Origin: a virus
Length of the DNA: 22,202 bases
Reading direction: 5' to 3' (one strand)
Virus record (IMG/VR): IMGVR_UViG_3300008267_000556
Coordinates: 1 to 22,202 of that record
Under the pieces are notes generated by a model, which searched no databases, was not told the origin of the DNA, and saw only the letters and a list, made by a program, of their open reading frames with translations. A program made the translations under genes and the position numbers. Positions 13,464-21,091 of the stretch are shown here, in pieces. Each line of letters starts with the position of its first letter. Position 1 is the stretch's first letter.

Positions 13464-15635
13464 ATGCCTTTACTTAATTTACAAACGGACTTAAAATCAC
13501 TTAAGTACGGGCAAGATCAGCCTGGAGGGGGAAGTAGTGGTCAACCTTTCATTACAACCAACATTAACGATCCCCATGGTACTAGAGTTAATTTTGGAAG
13601 CAATAGTATATTAAATTTAGTAGGAATAAATAGTATTCCTTTAATTCCCAATGTTTCATCTGCTTTAAATAGAAGCAATATAGGAAGACTTATTGGTGGT
13701 TTTTTAAATAGTGATGATTTTATTAGAGGAGGGGCTCTAGGTTCTGTTCAAGCATCTATCAATGATGCTTTTCGTATTGGTAGTTTTCTTTTATCTCCAC
13801 CTAAAGGTCCAATATTCATAGCAAAACAAATAGGATTACAATTAACTAATCCTAAATTAGAAGTAAAAAGAGGATTAAGAGGGGTAGCAGCCGGTACTTT
13901 AGCTCCTGGTGGTTTATTAGGTACTGTAACAGGAGGTGTACTAGGTCCTACTCGTATTTATAATTTAGGTATTAATACATTAGCACAAACAGGTGTTAAT
14001 GCTTTTGGTCTTCATTTTGTAAGACATGGTCTCGGACCTGTTCAAGATGATGATACTAAATACGAAGCTGTAGTTACTTTTAATAATAATAGTCCTAACA
14101 GTATACAAAACAGATTAGTAGAATTAAAAAATAAATTTAGCTTAGGAGATAACCAAACAAATTTAGTTTTAACTCCTAGATTAACTAGAACTATTAATAC
14201 TGCTTTATCTGCTTTTAATGCACTTACTGGAACTAATTTCACCCCAGTTAACTACAACCCAGCACAGCTTACTATTGACAGATATCTTACAGGACCTGGT
14301 TCTATCTATGGTATTGGATCTACAATTATTCCAAGAACTAGTTTTACAGAAGATAAATTACAAATAGATAGATTAGCTAGATTACAAAATACTAATTTAA
14401 GACTATCTCAAAATAATGTTAATTATTATAATATACAGGGAGTATCACAACAGTATTTTACCCCTACACAGATAGATGAATTTAACTCTATAGACGTAGC
14501 TAGACCAAAATCAAAGCCAAGTACTCTAGACACAGCAACTTATAATACTACACAAACATCAGCTGTTGCTTTAACAGTAACTAATAATGTAATTTCTAGT
14601 CAAAATGGTACTTTACAAAATGTACAAGTTAGTAGAAATATTCCTGTACAAAATGCTACCTATAGAAGATATAAACAAATAATTGATTCTAAAAAATTAA
14701 GAGAAAGAACATTTACTGTTAATGGAAACCAAGTTAATGAATTTGGATTGTATGGCACAAATAATCCTGATCAAATAGTTGGTGGTATTATTGGAAAAGA
14801 AGTATTACCAACTGCTACAACATATCCTATTTATAGTAATGGAGATAAAATAGTAAAAATAAATATTCCTTGGAATAAAGTAACTCGTGAATTAAGAGTA
14901 GGAAGTGGATTACAAGATCAGATTAACTTAACTCCTATATTTAATAGTGTATCTGGTTCATTACCTGATAAAGTTACTATTTTTGATCCCACTACTCAAA
15001 AAAGAATAGAACATAATATAAACGACTTAGTAAAATTTAGAATACAAGCAATAGCAGGTAGTAATCCTCAAAGCTCTAATTATATGATATTTAGAGCATA
15101 TCTAACACAATTTTCAGATAATACGGATGCTGCTTGGAGTTCTGTTAAATATAGTGGTAGAGGTGAAGACTTTTATATATATAACGGTTTTTCTCGTAAA
15201 ATACAAATTTCATTTAAAGTAGCAGCATTATCCGCTGAAGAAATGAAGCCAATGTATCAAAAATTAAATTACCTAATGAGTAATTTAATGCCTGATTATG
15301 AAAATAATTTAATGAGAGGACCATTGGTAAAAATGACTGTTGGTAACTGGATTGACAGTCAAGTTGGAGTTTTAAATAGTATTTCGTATAATGTGCCTCA
15401 AGATTCACCTTGGGAAATAGCATTAAATGAACCTTTACCTGGTGCTAGTGGTATTGATACAAAAATGTTAATATTACCTCATATTGTTGAAGTAAGTATG
15501 ACATTTACACCTATTGGTTCTCAAACTAAGGGTGTTAACTTGATATCTGAAAAATCAGAAAAAGCATCACATATAGCTCAAAACGTAAACGATTATCAGT
15601 TTATAGGAGACAACATATATAGAGAAAACACATAG
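13464..15635 (+). CDS. Large baseplate / virion structural protein
   Basis: This 723-residue protein has an N-terminal third rich in Asn, Gly, Ile and Leu with a disordered start (KYGQDQPGGGSSGQP). The middle is variable. The C-terminal part from about 520 to 690 looks conserved: NDLVKFRIQAI, WSSVKYSGRGEDFYIYNGFSR, KIQISFKVAALSAEEMKPMYQKLN, MRGPLVKMTVGNWIDSQVG and LPHIVEVSMTFTPIG. This is the beta-rich domain style of tube-like baseplate proteins that nucleate the tail tube (gp48/gp54 role in T4). That role is inference; no sequence match to gp48 or gp54 is claimed. Its stop is one base before the gp53-like gene. Arg is mostly AGA. Confidence 0.65.
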   Translation: MPLLNLQTDLKSLKYGQDQPGGGSSGQPFITTNINDPHGTRVNFGSNSILNLVGINSIPLIPNVSSALNRSNIGRLIGGFLNSDDFIRGGALGSVQASINDAFRIGSFLLSPPKGPIFIAKQIGLQLTNPKLEVKRGLRGVAAGTLAPGGLLGTVTGGVLGPTRIYNLGINTLAQTGVNAFGLHFVRHGLGPVQDDDTKYEAVVTFNNNSPNSIQNRLVELKNKFSLGDNQTNLVLTPRLTRTINTALSAFNALTGTNFTPVNYNPAQLTIDRYLTGPGSIYGIGSTIIPRTSFTEDKLQIDRLARLQNTNLRLSQNNVNYYNIQGVSQQYFTPTQIDEFNSIDVARPKSKPSTLDTATYNTTQTSAVALTVTNNVISSQNGTLQNVQVSRNIPVQNATYRRYKQIIDSKKLRERTFTVNGNQVNEFGLYGTNNPDQIVGGIIGKEVLPTATTYPIYSNGDKIVKINIPWNKVTRELRVGSGLQDQINLTPIFNSVSGSLPDKVTIFDPTTQKRIEHNINDLVKFRIQAIAGSNPQSSNYMIFRAYLTQFSDNTDAAWSSVKYSGRGEDFYIYNGFSRKIQISFKVAALSAEEMKPMYQKLNYLMSNLMPDYENNLMRGPLVKMTVGNWIDSQVGVLNSISYNVPQDSPWEIALNEPLPGASGIDTKMLILPHIVEVSMTFTPIGSQTKGVNLISEKSEKASHIAQNVNDYQFIGDNIYRENT

Positions 15636-15636
15636 T

Positions 15637-15951
15637 ATGAATCGTTATTATAATGTTCCCATATTAAAAACAGCGAATACAGATCGCCCTTATTATAAAG
15701 GAAGATTTTATCCAAACATTCCTTTAACGGAGAATGATGTGTATGTTATTACAACTGTTGGGGACAGATTAGATTCATTAGCATTTTCATACTACGGAGA
15801 TCCAACATTATGGTGGATAATTTCAGTTGCTAATAACAACATTACTAAAGGTGCTCTCTACCCAGATCCAGGTACTCAATTAAGAATACCTAATCCTAAT
15901 AATGTAAATTCTTTATTAGAATCTTATAATCAATTTAATCAAGCTAGATAA
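15637..15951 (+). CDS. Baseplate wedge protein, gp53-like (LysM-like)
   Basis: This 104-residue protein has the core GDRLDSLAFSYYGDPTLWWIISVANNN, then GALYPDPGTQLRIPNP. It matches the LysM-like domain of T4 gp53 and related baseplate wedge proteins: the Y-G-D-P-T-LWW-I-AN pattern plus a C-terminal P-G-T-L-IP. T4 gp53 is about 196 residues, so this is a compact version. In the known family this protein joins wedges into a ring around the hub. Start: ATG one base after the previous stop; 4 bases separate it from the hub gene. No catalytic site is expected. Confidence 0.8.
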   Translation: MNRYYNVPILKTANTDRPYYKGRFYPNIPLTENDVYVITTVGDRLDSLAFSYYGDPTLWWIISVANNNITKGALYPDPGTQLRIPNPNNVNSLLESYNQFNQAR

Positions 15952-15955
15952 TGTT

Positions 15956-18934
15956 ATGTCAATATTTAAAGAATCATTTAAACAGGGTGTTAGGGATCAG
16001 ATAACAGCGAGACAAAATGCCATTAGTAGCATTCCTCGTTCTGCTGATTCTATTCAATATTTTAATTCTCGCAATGCTTGGATTAAAATGAGTTCTGCTG
16101 TTAATGTGGCTGGTGACAATGGTGATTTAGCTAGAAAAAATACTTTATTAGGTGGTGTTTTATCATGGAATGGTAGCAGTTATGGTCAAAGAGCAGGAGT
16201 TGGTTCTTCCAATGAAGCTTACAGCACAAATACATCTGGTGGTACTCCTCACAGATTAGGTATCAGGCCAATGCCTGGTATTACTTCAATACAAGTAAGA
16301 TCAAGATCAGCATATGGTTCTTTAAGAGAAGTTACTGTAAACTTCCAATGTTGGGATATTAGACAACTTGAAGAACTAGAACTATTATACATGCGCCCCG
16401 GATATTCAGTATTAGTAGAATGGGGATGGTTTCCTTATTTAAATAACAAAGGAAATCTTCAAACCGCTATTAATAAAAGTGATTATCTTTTTTTAGGAAA
16501 AACAAAAGAAGAAATTTGGTCTGAATTATTTAAACGCTCTTCTCAAGATGGTAATTTTGATTCAGCATACGGTCTTATAAAAAACTATAGTTGGTCTGCT
16601 CGTGATGATGGTGGATATGATTGTAATACTACTATTATAACAATGGGTGAAGTATTAGAATCATTAAAAGTTAATTATGGTGCTTTTGATGTAAGTGATT
16701 TACAAACTAAAGGTTTATTTCCTCTTAGTAAACCATCAAATGCTTTTCAATCAAATACTTCAATTATATCTAATCTTCTATCAGCTATTGGACTAGGATC
16801 AGGTACACCTCCCCCTGGACTTAAAGATGATATAGCTAATGCCTATGCTCAAAACATTATAGCAGGAATCTGTGCTGAATTGTATAATATTGCAATTGCT
16901 AATCCAACAGTAGCTTCTAGTAAGGTATCATCTTATACTTTAACAGACAGCAATAATAATAATTACTCATATGAATTTATAAAATATAGTGTAACATTTC
17001 AAAATATGGCTGGTCCTACTATTACAGATGGTGACCAACAGATTTATATTCGTTTAGCTGATTTTGTAGAAATATTAAATAAATATGTTATATTAAGTGA
17101 TAAAACTAATAAAAGTCCTATTTCAAAATTATCAGTAAGTGATGCTGGTGATTATCAAATTAACCAAACAGGATCTTTATTACAATGTTTAGGTGACATA
17201 CATCAGATATCAACTAACCCATACGTTTGTTTAATTAAAAATACATCATATGATGACCCAAAAACAAATTTAGGAGTTGATGGATTAGATGTTACCTCTG
17301 TTAAAAGTTATATGGCAGTAATGAAATATAACTACTTAGATATTACTACTGAATTTGGTACTATAGGTAATATATACGTTAATTTAGATTATTTGTATGG
17401 ATTATCTATTAATGATACTTTAGCAGCACAAGATAAAAAAGAAAAAAATAATCTAATATTATTTGATTATATTAAATCAATAATGTCAGGTATAAACATA
17501 GCAATAGGTAATGTAGCTAATTTTGATATATTCATAGATCCAATAGATTCTGTAGCTAGAATTATTGATGTAAACTATGTTGATAACAGATCAAGAACAG
17601 ATGCCTATAATAATGCTTTTGAAATTCAAATTCAAAATTTAAAATCAGTTGTAAGAAGCTATAGATTTGAATCTCAGATTTTCCCCGAAATGTCAAGTGT
17701 TATAGCTATTGGAGCACAAGCTCAAGGAGGTGCTTTAGCAGAAGACACTAATACATTAGTAGATTTTAATAAAAACTTAGTAGATAGAGTTATACCTAAA
17801 AAAGATGCTCCTACTTCTCCAATTGATCCTAGTGTCCCTACAGAACTTCAAACTAAATTAAATAATTTACAACAAAACTGGGGTAATATAGCTGAATATT
17901 TTATAGAATTAAATCCAGATTGGTGGGAAAGTAAAGGTGATTACGATGTAGAGCAATCTTCTAAATATGCTAATTCACTAAAAGATATTATTGGGTTTTT
18001 TAAAAGTATTATAAATAAAAATACTAAGAATAGAGCTATTATTCCTACAAAATTATCTCTTGAAATGGATGGTATTGGAGGAATGATTATAGGAAATATG
18101 TTTAAAATTCCTAAAGATATAATTCCTAAAGGATACGGTGGTGACTTAAACTACAACTCAGGAAGTAGTGCTGGTCCTCAAAAATTAGCTTATGTTGTAA
18201 CAGGATTAAATCATACCATTCAAAATAATGATTGGACTACAACCGTTGATGCTCAATTTATTGTACTAGATGAACCTAGTGGTTTAGATAAAAGCAATAT
18301 CCAAACTATTCGAGCAATTAATAGAACAGTTACAACTGCCTCACCCGCAATTACAAATGCAGCACCACCACCAGCAAATGCTTCTAGTTTAGGATTTGGT
18401 TTGCCTTTAGCTACACCTTTTACTTTTACTAGTTTATTAACAAGAGCAAGACAAAAATCATTTGGTGTTCCTGTTACTGTAGGATCTGATGCAAATCACC
18501 AAGGTTTAGATTTACAAGGACCTAGTGGTGGAGTAAAAAATGTTGCTTTAAGTGCAACTGTAGGAGGAAATGGAACAACAGGAGATGGAGTGTTTGCTGT
18601 TCAAGATGGTACTGTTAAGTTTGCAGGTCCTGCTACTGGATTTGGATGGTGGGTGTATATTAATCACAATATAGGTGGGCAGCAATATACTTCAATTTAT
18701 GGTCACGTACCTGTAAATAGTATATCCGTTAGAGCAGGAGATACTGTTACAAGAGGACAACAAATAGCTTTAGTAGGAAATGAAGGAACTTCTTTAGGTT
18801 ACCATTTACATTTTGAATTATGGAAAGGAGATAGAGCAACATTACTTGATCCAGTAGATTATTTACCATATTTCCAATCAAATGGAGGAACAATTCCTGA
18901 CACTACTCCAATTATTTCAGGAAACAAATATTAA
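15956..18934 (+). CDS. Baseplate hub protein fused to M23 endopeptidase
   Basis: This 992-residue protein starts at ATG 15956, 4 bases after the wedge gene. Residues 100-160 contain IQVRSRSAYGSLREVTVNFQ followed by RQLEELELLYMRPGYSVLVEWGW, which I read as a hub domain (gp27-like role; inference). A mid region with DGDQQIYIRLADFVEILNKY and a domain ending near IPKGYGGDLNY follow. Residues about 835-970 are an M23 (LytM-type) metallopeptidase with the zinc/active-site residues H848 and D852 (HxxxD), H917 (YGH) and H950-x-H952 (HLH). M23 enzymes cut peptidoglycan cross-bridges. The fusion puts the wall-cutting enzyme at the tail tip, in the role gp5 lysozyme has in T4. The linker before it is Ala/Pro/Ser-rich (about 790-815). 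Arg codons are mostly AGA. Confidence 0.85.
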   Translation: MSIFKESFKQGVRDQITARQNAISSIPRSADSIQYFNSRNAWIKMSSAVNVAGDNGDLARKNTLLGGVLSWNGSSYGQRAGVGSSNEAYSTNTSGGTPHRLGIRPMPGITSIQVRSRSAYGSLREVTVNFQCWDIRQLEELELLYMRPGYSVLVEWGWFPYLNNKGNLQTAINKSDYLFLGKTKEEIWSELFKRSSQDGNFDSAYGLIKNYSWSARDDGGYDCNTTIITMGEVLESLKVNYGAFDVSDLQTKGLFPLSKPSNAFQSNTSIISNLLSAIGLGSGTPPPGLKDDIANAYAQNIIAGICAELYNIAIANPTVASSKVSSYTLTDSNNNNYSYEFIKYSVTFQNMAGPTITDGDQQIYIRLADFVEILNKYVILSDKTNKSPISKLSVSDAGDYQINQTGSLLQCLGDIHQISTNPYVCLIKNTSYDDPKTNLGVDGLDVTSVKSYMAVMKYNYLDITTEFGTIGNIYVNLDYLYGLSINDTLAAQDKKEKNNLILFDYIKSIMSGINIAIGNVANFDIFIDPIDSVARIIDVNYVDNRSRTDAYNNAFEIQIQNLKSVVRSYRFESQIFPEMSSVIAIGAQAQGGALAEDTNTLVDFNKNLVDRVIPKKDAPTSPIDPSVPTELQTKLNNLQQNWGNIAEYFIELNPDWWESKGDYDVEQSSKYANSLKDIIGFFKSIINKNTKNRAIIPTKLSLEMDGIGGMIIGNMFKIPKDIIPKGYGGDLNYNSGSSAGPQKLAYVVTGLNHTIQNNDWTTTVDAQFIVLDEPSGLDKSNIQTIRAINRTVTTASPAITNAAPPPANASSLGFGLPLATPFTFTSLLTRARQKSFGVPVTVGSDANHQGLDLQGPSGGVKNVALSATVGGNGTTGDGVFAVQDGTVKFAGPATGFGWWVYINHNIGGQQYTSIYGHVPVNSISVRAGDTVTRGQQIALVGNEGTSLGYHLHFELWKGDRATLLDPVDYLPYFQSNGGTIPDTTPIISGNKY

Positions 18935-18936
18935 TA

Positions 18937-19434
18937 GTGAGAATACCAAATAACATAATAATAAAAGGTCAGTATACATCAGGGGATGAATTTGTAGATC
19001 CTAACACAAATGAGTCATATCAAGGATATTACTATCAAATAAATGAATCTTTTTTTAAGGGAAAGGTATTTAGTATTAATGCCTCTAAAATTATAAGAAA
19101 GCAAGATTCAAATAAATTACTTGATAATCCAAAAACAAAAACATATTCCCAAATATCTGGAGTTACGTCTCAACAACTCCATTCACCCGAATATGTTCAT
19201 TTACCTTTTAGTAATCTTGCAGGTAGTGATTATGCTGAGTCTAATACTGTAAAATATTATGTAAAAAAGCTAAATTTTAATCCTATATTAATTAGAGAGG
19301 TAAATAAAATAGCTTTTGAAAGATTAACTAATGATCCTCTTTATCAAACATTAGCTGTACAATCTTCTGATTTAAATAAAATAGATGAACTAGATAAAGC
19401 AATGCCTGGTTTAAAAGCTTTTTTGATAGGCTAA
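18937..19434 (+). CDS. Conserved baseplate-associated protein of unknown function (GTG start)
   Basis: This 165-residue protein starts at GTG 18937, two bases after the hub stop. No in-frame ATG occurs until near the C-terminus, and an in-frame stop lies at 18898-18900. It opens with RIPNNIIIKGQYTSGDEFVDP, then YQGYYYQINESFFKGKVFS. The Y-T-S-G-x-E-F...Y-x-G-Y-Y-Y pattern resembles an uncharacterised domain I recall as frequent in uncultured phage structural genes. The C-terminal half is helical (VKYYVKKLNFNPILIREVNK). It is the last gene of the baseplate run and ends within a hairpin. It is probably a virion component, given the operon. Confidence 0.65.
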   Translation: MRIPNNIIIKGQYTSGDEFVDPNTNESYQGYYYQINESFFKGKVFSINASKIIRKQDSNKLLDNPKTKTYSQISGVTSQQLHSPEYVHLPFSNLAGSDYAESNTVKYYVKKLNFNPILIREVNKIAFERLTNDPLYQTLAVQSSDLNKIDELDKAMPGLKAFLIG

Positions 19435-19453
19435 AATTTTAGTCTTATATTTA
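19423..19453 (+). promoter_or_regulatory. Bacteroidetes-like promoter TTG-N20-TATATTTA before the replication genes
   Basis: TTG (19423-19425) lies in the end of the preceding gene. TATATTTA (19446-19453) follows after exactly 20 bases. The ATG at 19473 is 27 bases from the start of the -7 element. Between the two elements lies the palindrome CTAAAATTTTAG (19431-19442), which includes the TAA stop and could be a weak terminator or an operator. Confidence 0.55.
19428..19445 (+). terminator. Weak hairpin at the end of the baseplate run
   Basis: AGGCTAAAA (19428-19436) and TTTTAGTCT (19437-19445) are complementary with one G.T pair. The stop codon TAA of the previous gene is within it. It is AT-rich with no real T tract, so it may instead be an operator. 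Confidence 0.3.
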
Positions 19454-19472
19454 AGGATAAAGGTTATGTTAT

Positions 19473-19721
19473 ATGTTTTATGTTATAGAAAGATCATCGC
19501 AGTTACCTGCTAAATTTGGAGATTGTTTTGTTAGGTTCATTCCTAAAAACGATAACTATCATCCAACACTTACTGATTTAAGTTTAGTTTATATTCGTCC
19601 ACTTGACGATAAGAAAGGATACATTTTATGTATCGATCATACTGAGTCATTCGGTATTGATAAAGTAGAAATATTAGATTGGTTATTAAATACACTAATT
19701 TACCTAATGTCAATTGTTTAA
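19473..19721 (+). CDS. N-terminal part of DNA polymerase (split gene, degenerate exonuclease-like region)
   Basis: This 82-residue frame reads MFYVIERSSQLPAKFGDCFV, YHPTLTDLSLVYIRPLDDKKGYILCIDH and TESFG, then ends abruptly with WLLNTLIYLMSIV. From memory, this is how the N-terminal region of compact phage family A polymerases begins; the beta pattern resembles a proofreading-type RNase H fold but has no DxE active site. The next frame starts inside it (58-base shared open region, 19664-19721). I therefore read the two as one gene broken by a frame change, possibly with an internal deletion. Whether the 82-residue piece is stable by itself is unknown. It has its own promoter-like element 27 bases upstream. 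Confidence 0.6.
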   Translation: MFYVIERSSQLPAKFGDCFVRFIPKNDNYHPTLTDLSLVYIRPLDDKKGYILCIDHTESFGIDKVEILDWLLNTLIYLMSIV

Positions 19722-20614
19722 TTCCGATTAGCAAACATTATGAGGAGAGCGAAGCAATATTTAATGCAACGTTACCTACTATTAACAAATACACATTAAC
19801 TAATACACAGTTCCAATTTCAGAACTTTCGTACAACACACGTATTTCATCAAATTGAAAAAAACGGTGTAAAGGTTGATAAAAACTGCTTTATTGATTTC
19901 TACAAGGATAGATTACAACATCCAGAATTCAATTTAAATAAAGGTAAAATATACACTCAATATAATTTACATACAACAACTACACGCCCATCTAACACAT
20001 TTAACGGCACTAATTATGCTGCATTAAATAAAGATAATGGTGAGCGTGAATGTTATAGACCATCAAATGATACATTCATTGAAATGGATTTCCAGGGTTA
20101 TCATCCACGATTGATTGGTGAAATGGTTGAGTGGCATTTTCCCAAAGATAAAAACACATATGAAATGTTAGGCCAGTTATTAGGTGTAACACAACAAGAA
20201 GCTAAAGAATTAACATTCAAGCAATTGTATGGTGGTGTTTGGGCTGATTATATTGATAAACCATTCTTTAAACAGGTAAATATGTTTATAGATGATATGT
20301 GGGATGAATACCAATATAGTAAGTCATATTCAACTGTAAATAAAACATTCACACTTGATGAAGATATAACTCGTAATAAACTATTTAACTATATAGTTCA
20401 AAGTACTGAAACATCAACTAATGTTGAATTACTTGAATTAGTATTAAAATATTTAGAAGATAAAAAAACCAAATTAGTATTGTACACATACGACGCATTT
20501 CTATTCGACTATAGCAAAGAGGATGGAAATATAATACAAGACATTGTTAACCTATTAGAATACCCAGTTAGCGTTAAACAGGGTAATACGTATCACGGTT
20601 TGAAAAAAATATAA
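19679..20614 (+). CDS. Compact family A DNA polymerase (C-terminal part of split gene)
   Basis: The frame has no ATG until M135; the first start-like codon is TTG 19679, with no Shine-Dalgarno. Family A motifs occur in order: TTTTRPSNTFNG then NYAAL (like the TATGRLSS...NLQNIP region of Pol I); motif A D137 in MDFQGYHPR; motif B K176-x3-F180-x3-Y184-G; motif C D272 in YTYDAFLFD. Motif C lacks the usual H-D-E (here Y-D-A) but keeps the catalytic Asp. Both metal-binding aspartates are therefore present. At 311 residues it is much shorter than the roughly 400-residue Klenow polymerase domain, and no exonuclease is seen. It probably copies phage DNA together with the gp32-like and UvsX-like proteins next door. 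The start, or the junction with the frame at 19473, is unresolved. Confidence 0.8.
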   Translation: MVIKYTNLPNVNCLIPISKHYEESEAIFNATLPTINKYTLTNTQFQFQNFRTTHVFHQIEKNGVKVDKNCFIDFYKDRLQHPEFNLNKGKIYTQYNLHTTTTRPSNTFNGTNYAALNKDNGERECYRPSNDTFIEMDFQGYHPRLIGEMVEWHFPKDKNTYEMLGQLLGVTQQEAKELTFKQLYGGVWADYIDKPFFKQVNMFIDDMWDEYQYSKSYSTVNKTFTLDEDITRNKLFNYIVQSTETSTNVELLELVLKYLEDKKTKLVLYTYDAFLFDYSKEDGNIIQDIVNLLEYPVSVKQGNTYHGLKKI

Positions 20615-20621
20615 ATATTTA
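20614..20621 (+). promoter_or_regulatory. AATATTTA element touching the start at 20621 (doubtful)
   Basis: ATAAATATTTAT is a palindrome, and its AATATTTA touches the ATG of the gene at 20621. Too close to serve as that gene's promoter, it may be a leftover, or an opposite-strand or protein-binding site. Confidence 0.2.
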
Positions 20622-21040
20622 TGATGGACAATATATTTTACGACTTGAATAAATTATTCTGCACATTTACTGCAAAGGACGAGTTTGAAGCAACAGTTGC
20701 TACTATTAATCGTCGCTATTCAATATTATATAATAAGATATTCATTCTTGAATCACCACAAAGTGAAGAATTGATGTGTACTTATAATATTGATATGGGG
20801 AACGTCTCTGAAGCCCCATTACCAAACACTATATTGTTACATCGTAAGAAAGAATCAAATACGTTATATACCATCAATGCACTTAATACTCTAATTAAAT
20901 CATTGAACGGGGGTGTTTTAGACACCAAATATATCGTTAATTGGCATGACTATAAAAATAGCATACTGCTGACTAACGGACCAGACCTACGCAAACTAGA
21001 TACATCTATCTATAAGATTATAGATTTAGCTGCCCATTAG
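20621..21040 (+). CDS. Small conserved replication-region protein
   Basis: This 139-residue protein starts 6 bases after the polymerase stop. ATGATG offers two starts; I use the first. The second half (LLHRKKESNTLYTINALNTL, IKSLNGGVLDTKYIVNWHDY, SILLTNGPDLRKLDTSIYKI) resembles a protein I recall directly downstream of such polymerases in uncultured phages; no function is known to me. It has no metal, Walker or helix-turn-helix motif. CGT Arg codons dominate, as in its neighbours. It may be a polymerase accessory factor; that is inference from order alone. ATAAATATTTAT overlaps its leader. Confidence 0.6.
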   Translation: MMDNIFYDLNKLFCTFTAKDEFEATVATINRRYSILYNKIFILESPQSEELMCTYNIDMGNVSEAPLPNTILLHRKKESNTLYTINALNTLIKSLNGGVLDTKYIVNWHDYKNSILLTNGPDLRKLDTSIYKIIDLAAH

Positions 21041-21064
21041 TTTGGAGATTCCAAAGTTTGTTCT
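21041..21064 (+). terminator. Short hairpin before the ssDNA-binding protein gene
   Basis: TTTGGA (21041-21046) and TCCAAA (21050-21055) form a perfect 6-bp stem with a GAT loop, followed by GTTTGTTCTT. It starts right after the previous stop codon. The stem is short and the T tract interrupted, so termination is likely partial. Confidence 0.35.
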
Positions 21065-21072
21065 TATATTTA
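21042..21072 (+). promoter_or_regulatory. Bacteroidetes-like promoter TTG-N20-TATATTTA before the SSB gene
   Basis: TTG (21042-21044) lies in the hairpin stem and TATATTTA (21065-21072) follows after 20 bases. The ATG at 21092 is 27 bases from the start of the -7 element, the same distance as at 19473. The bases before the -7 element are TTCT here and GTCT there, so these two sites are near copies. Confidence 0.55.
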
Positions 21073-21091
21073 ATAATAAAATAAAATTGTT

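Noticed and set aside
20610-20617. T4 late promoter TATAAATA
   Set aside because: The only + strand copy noticed lies within a palindrome touching the ATG at 20621, so it cannot serve that gene; no other structural gene has it.
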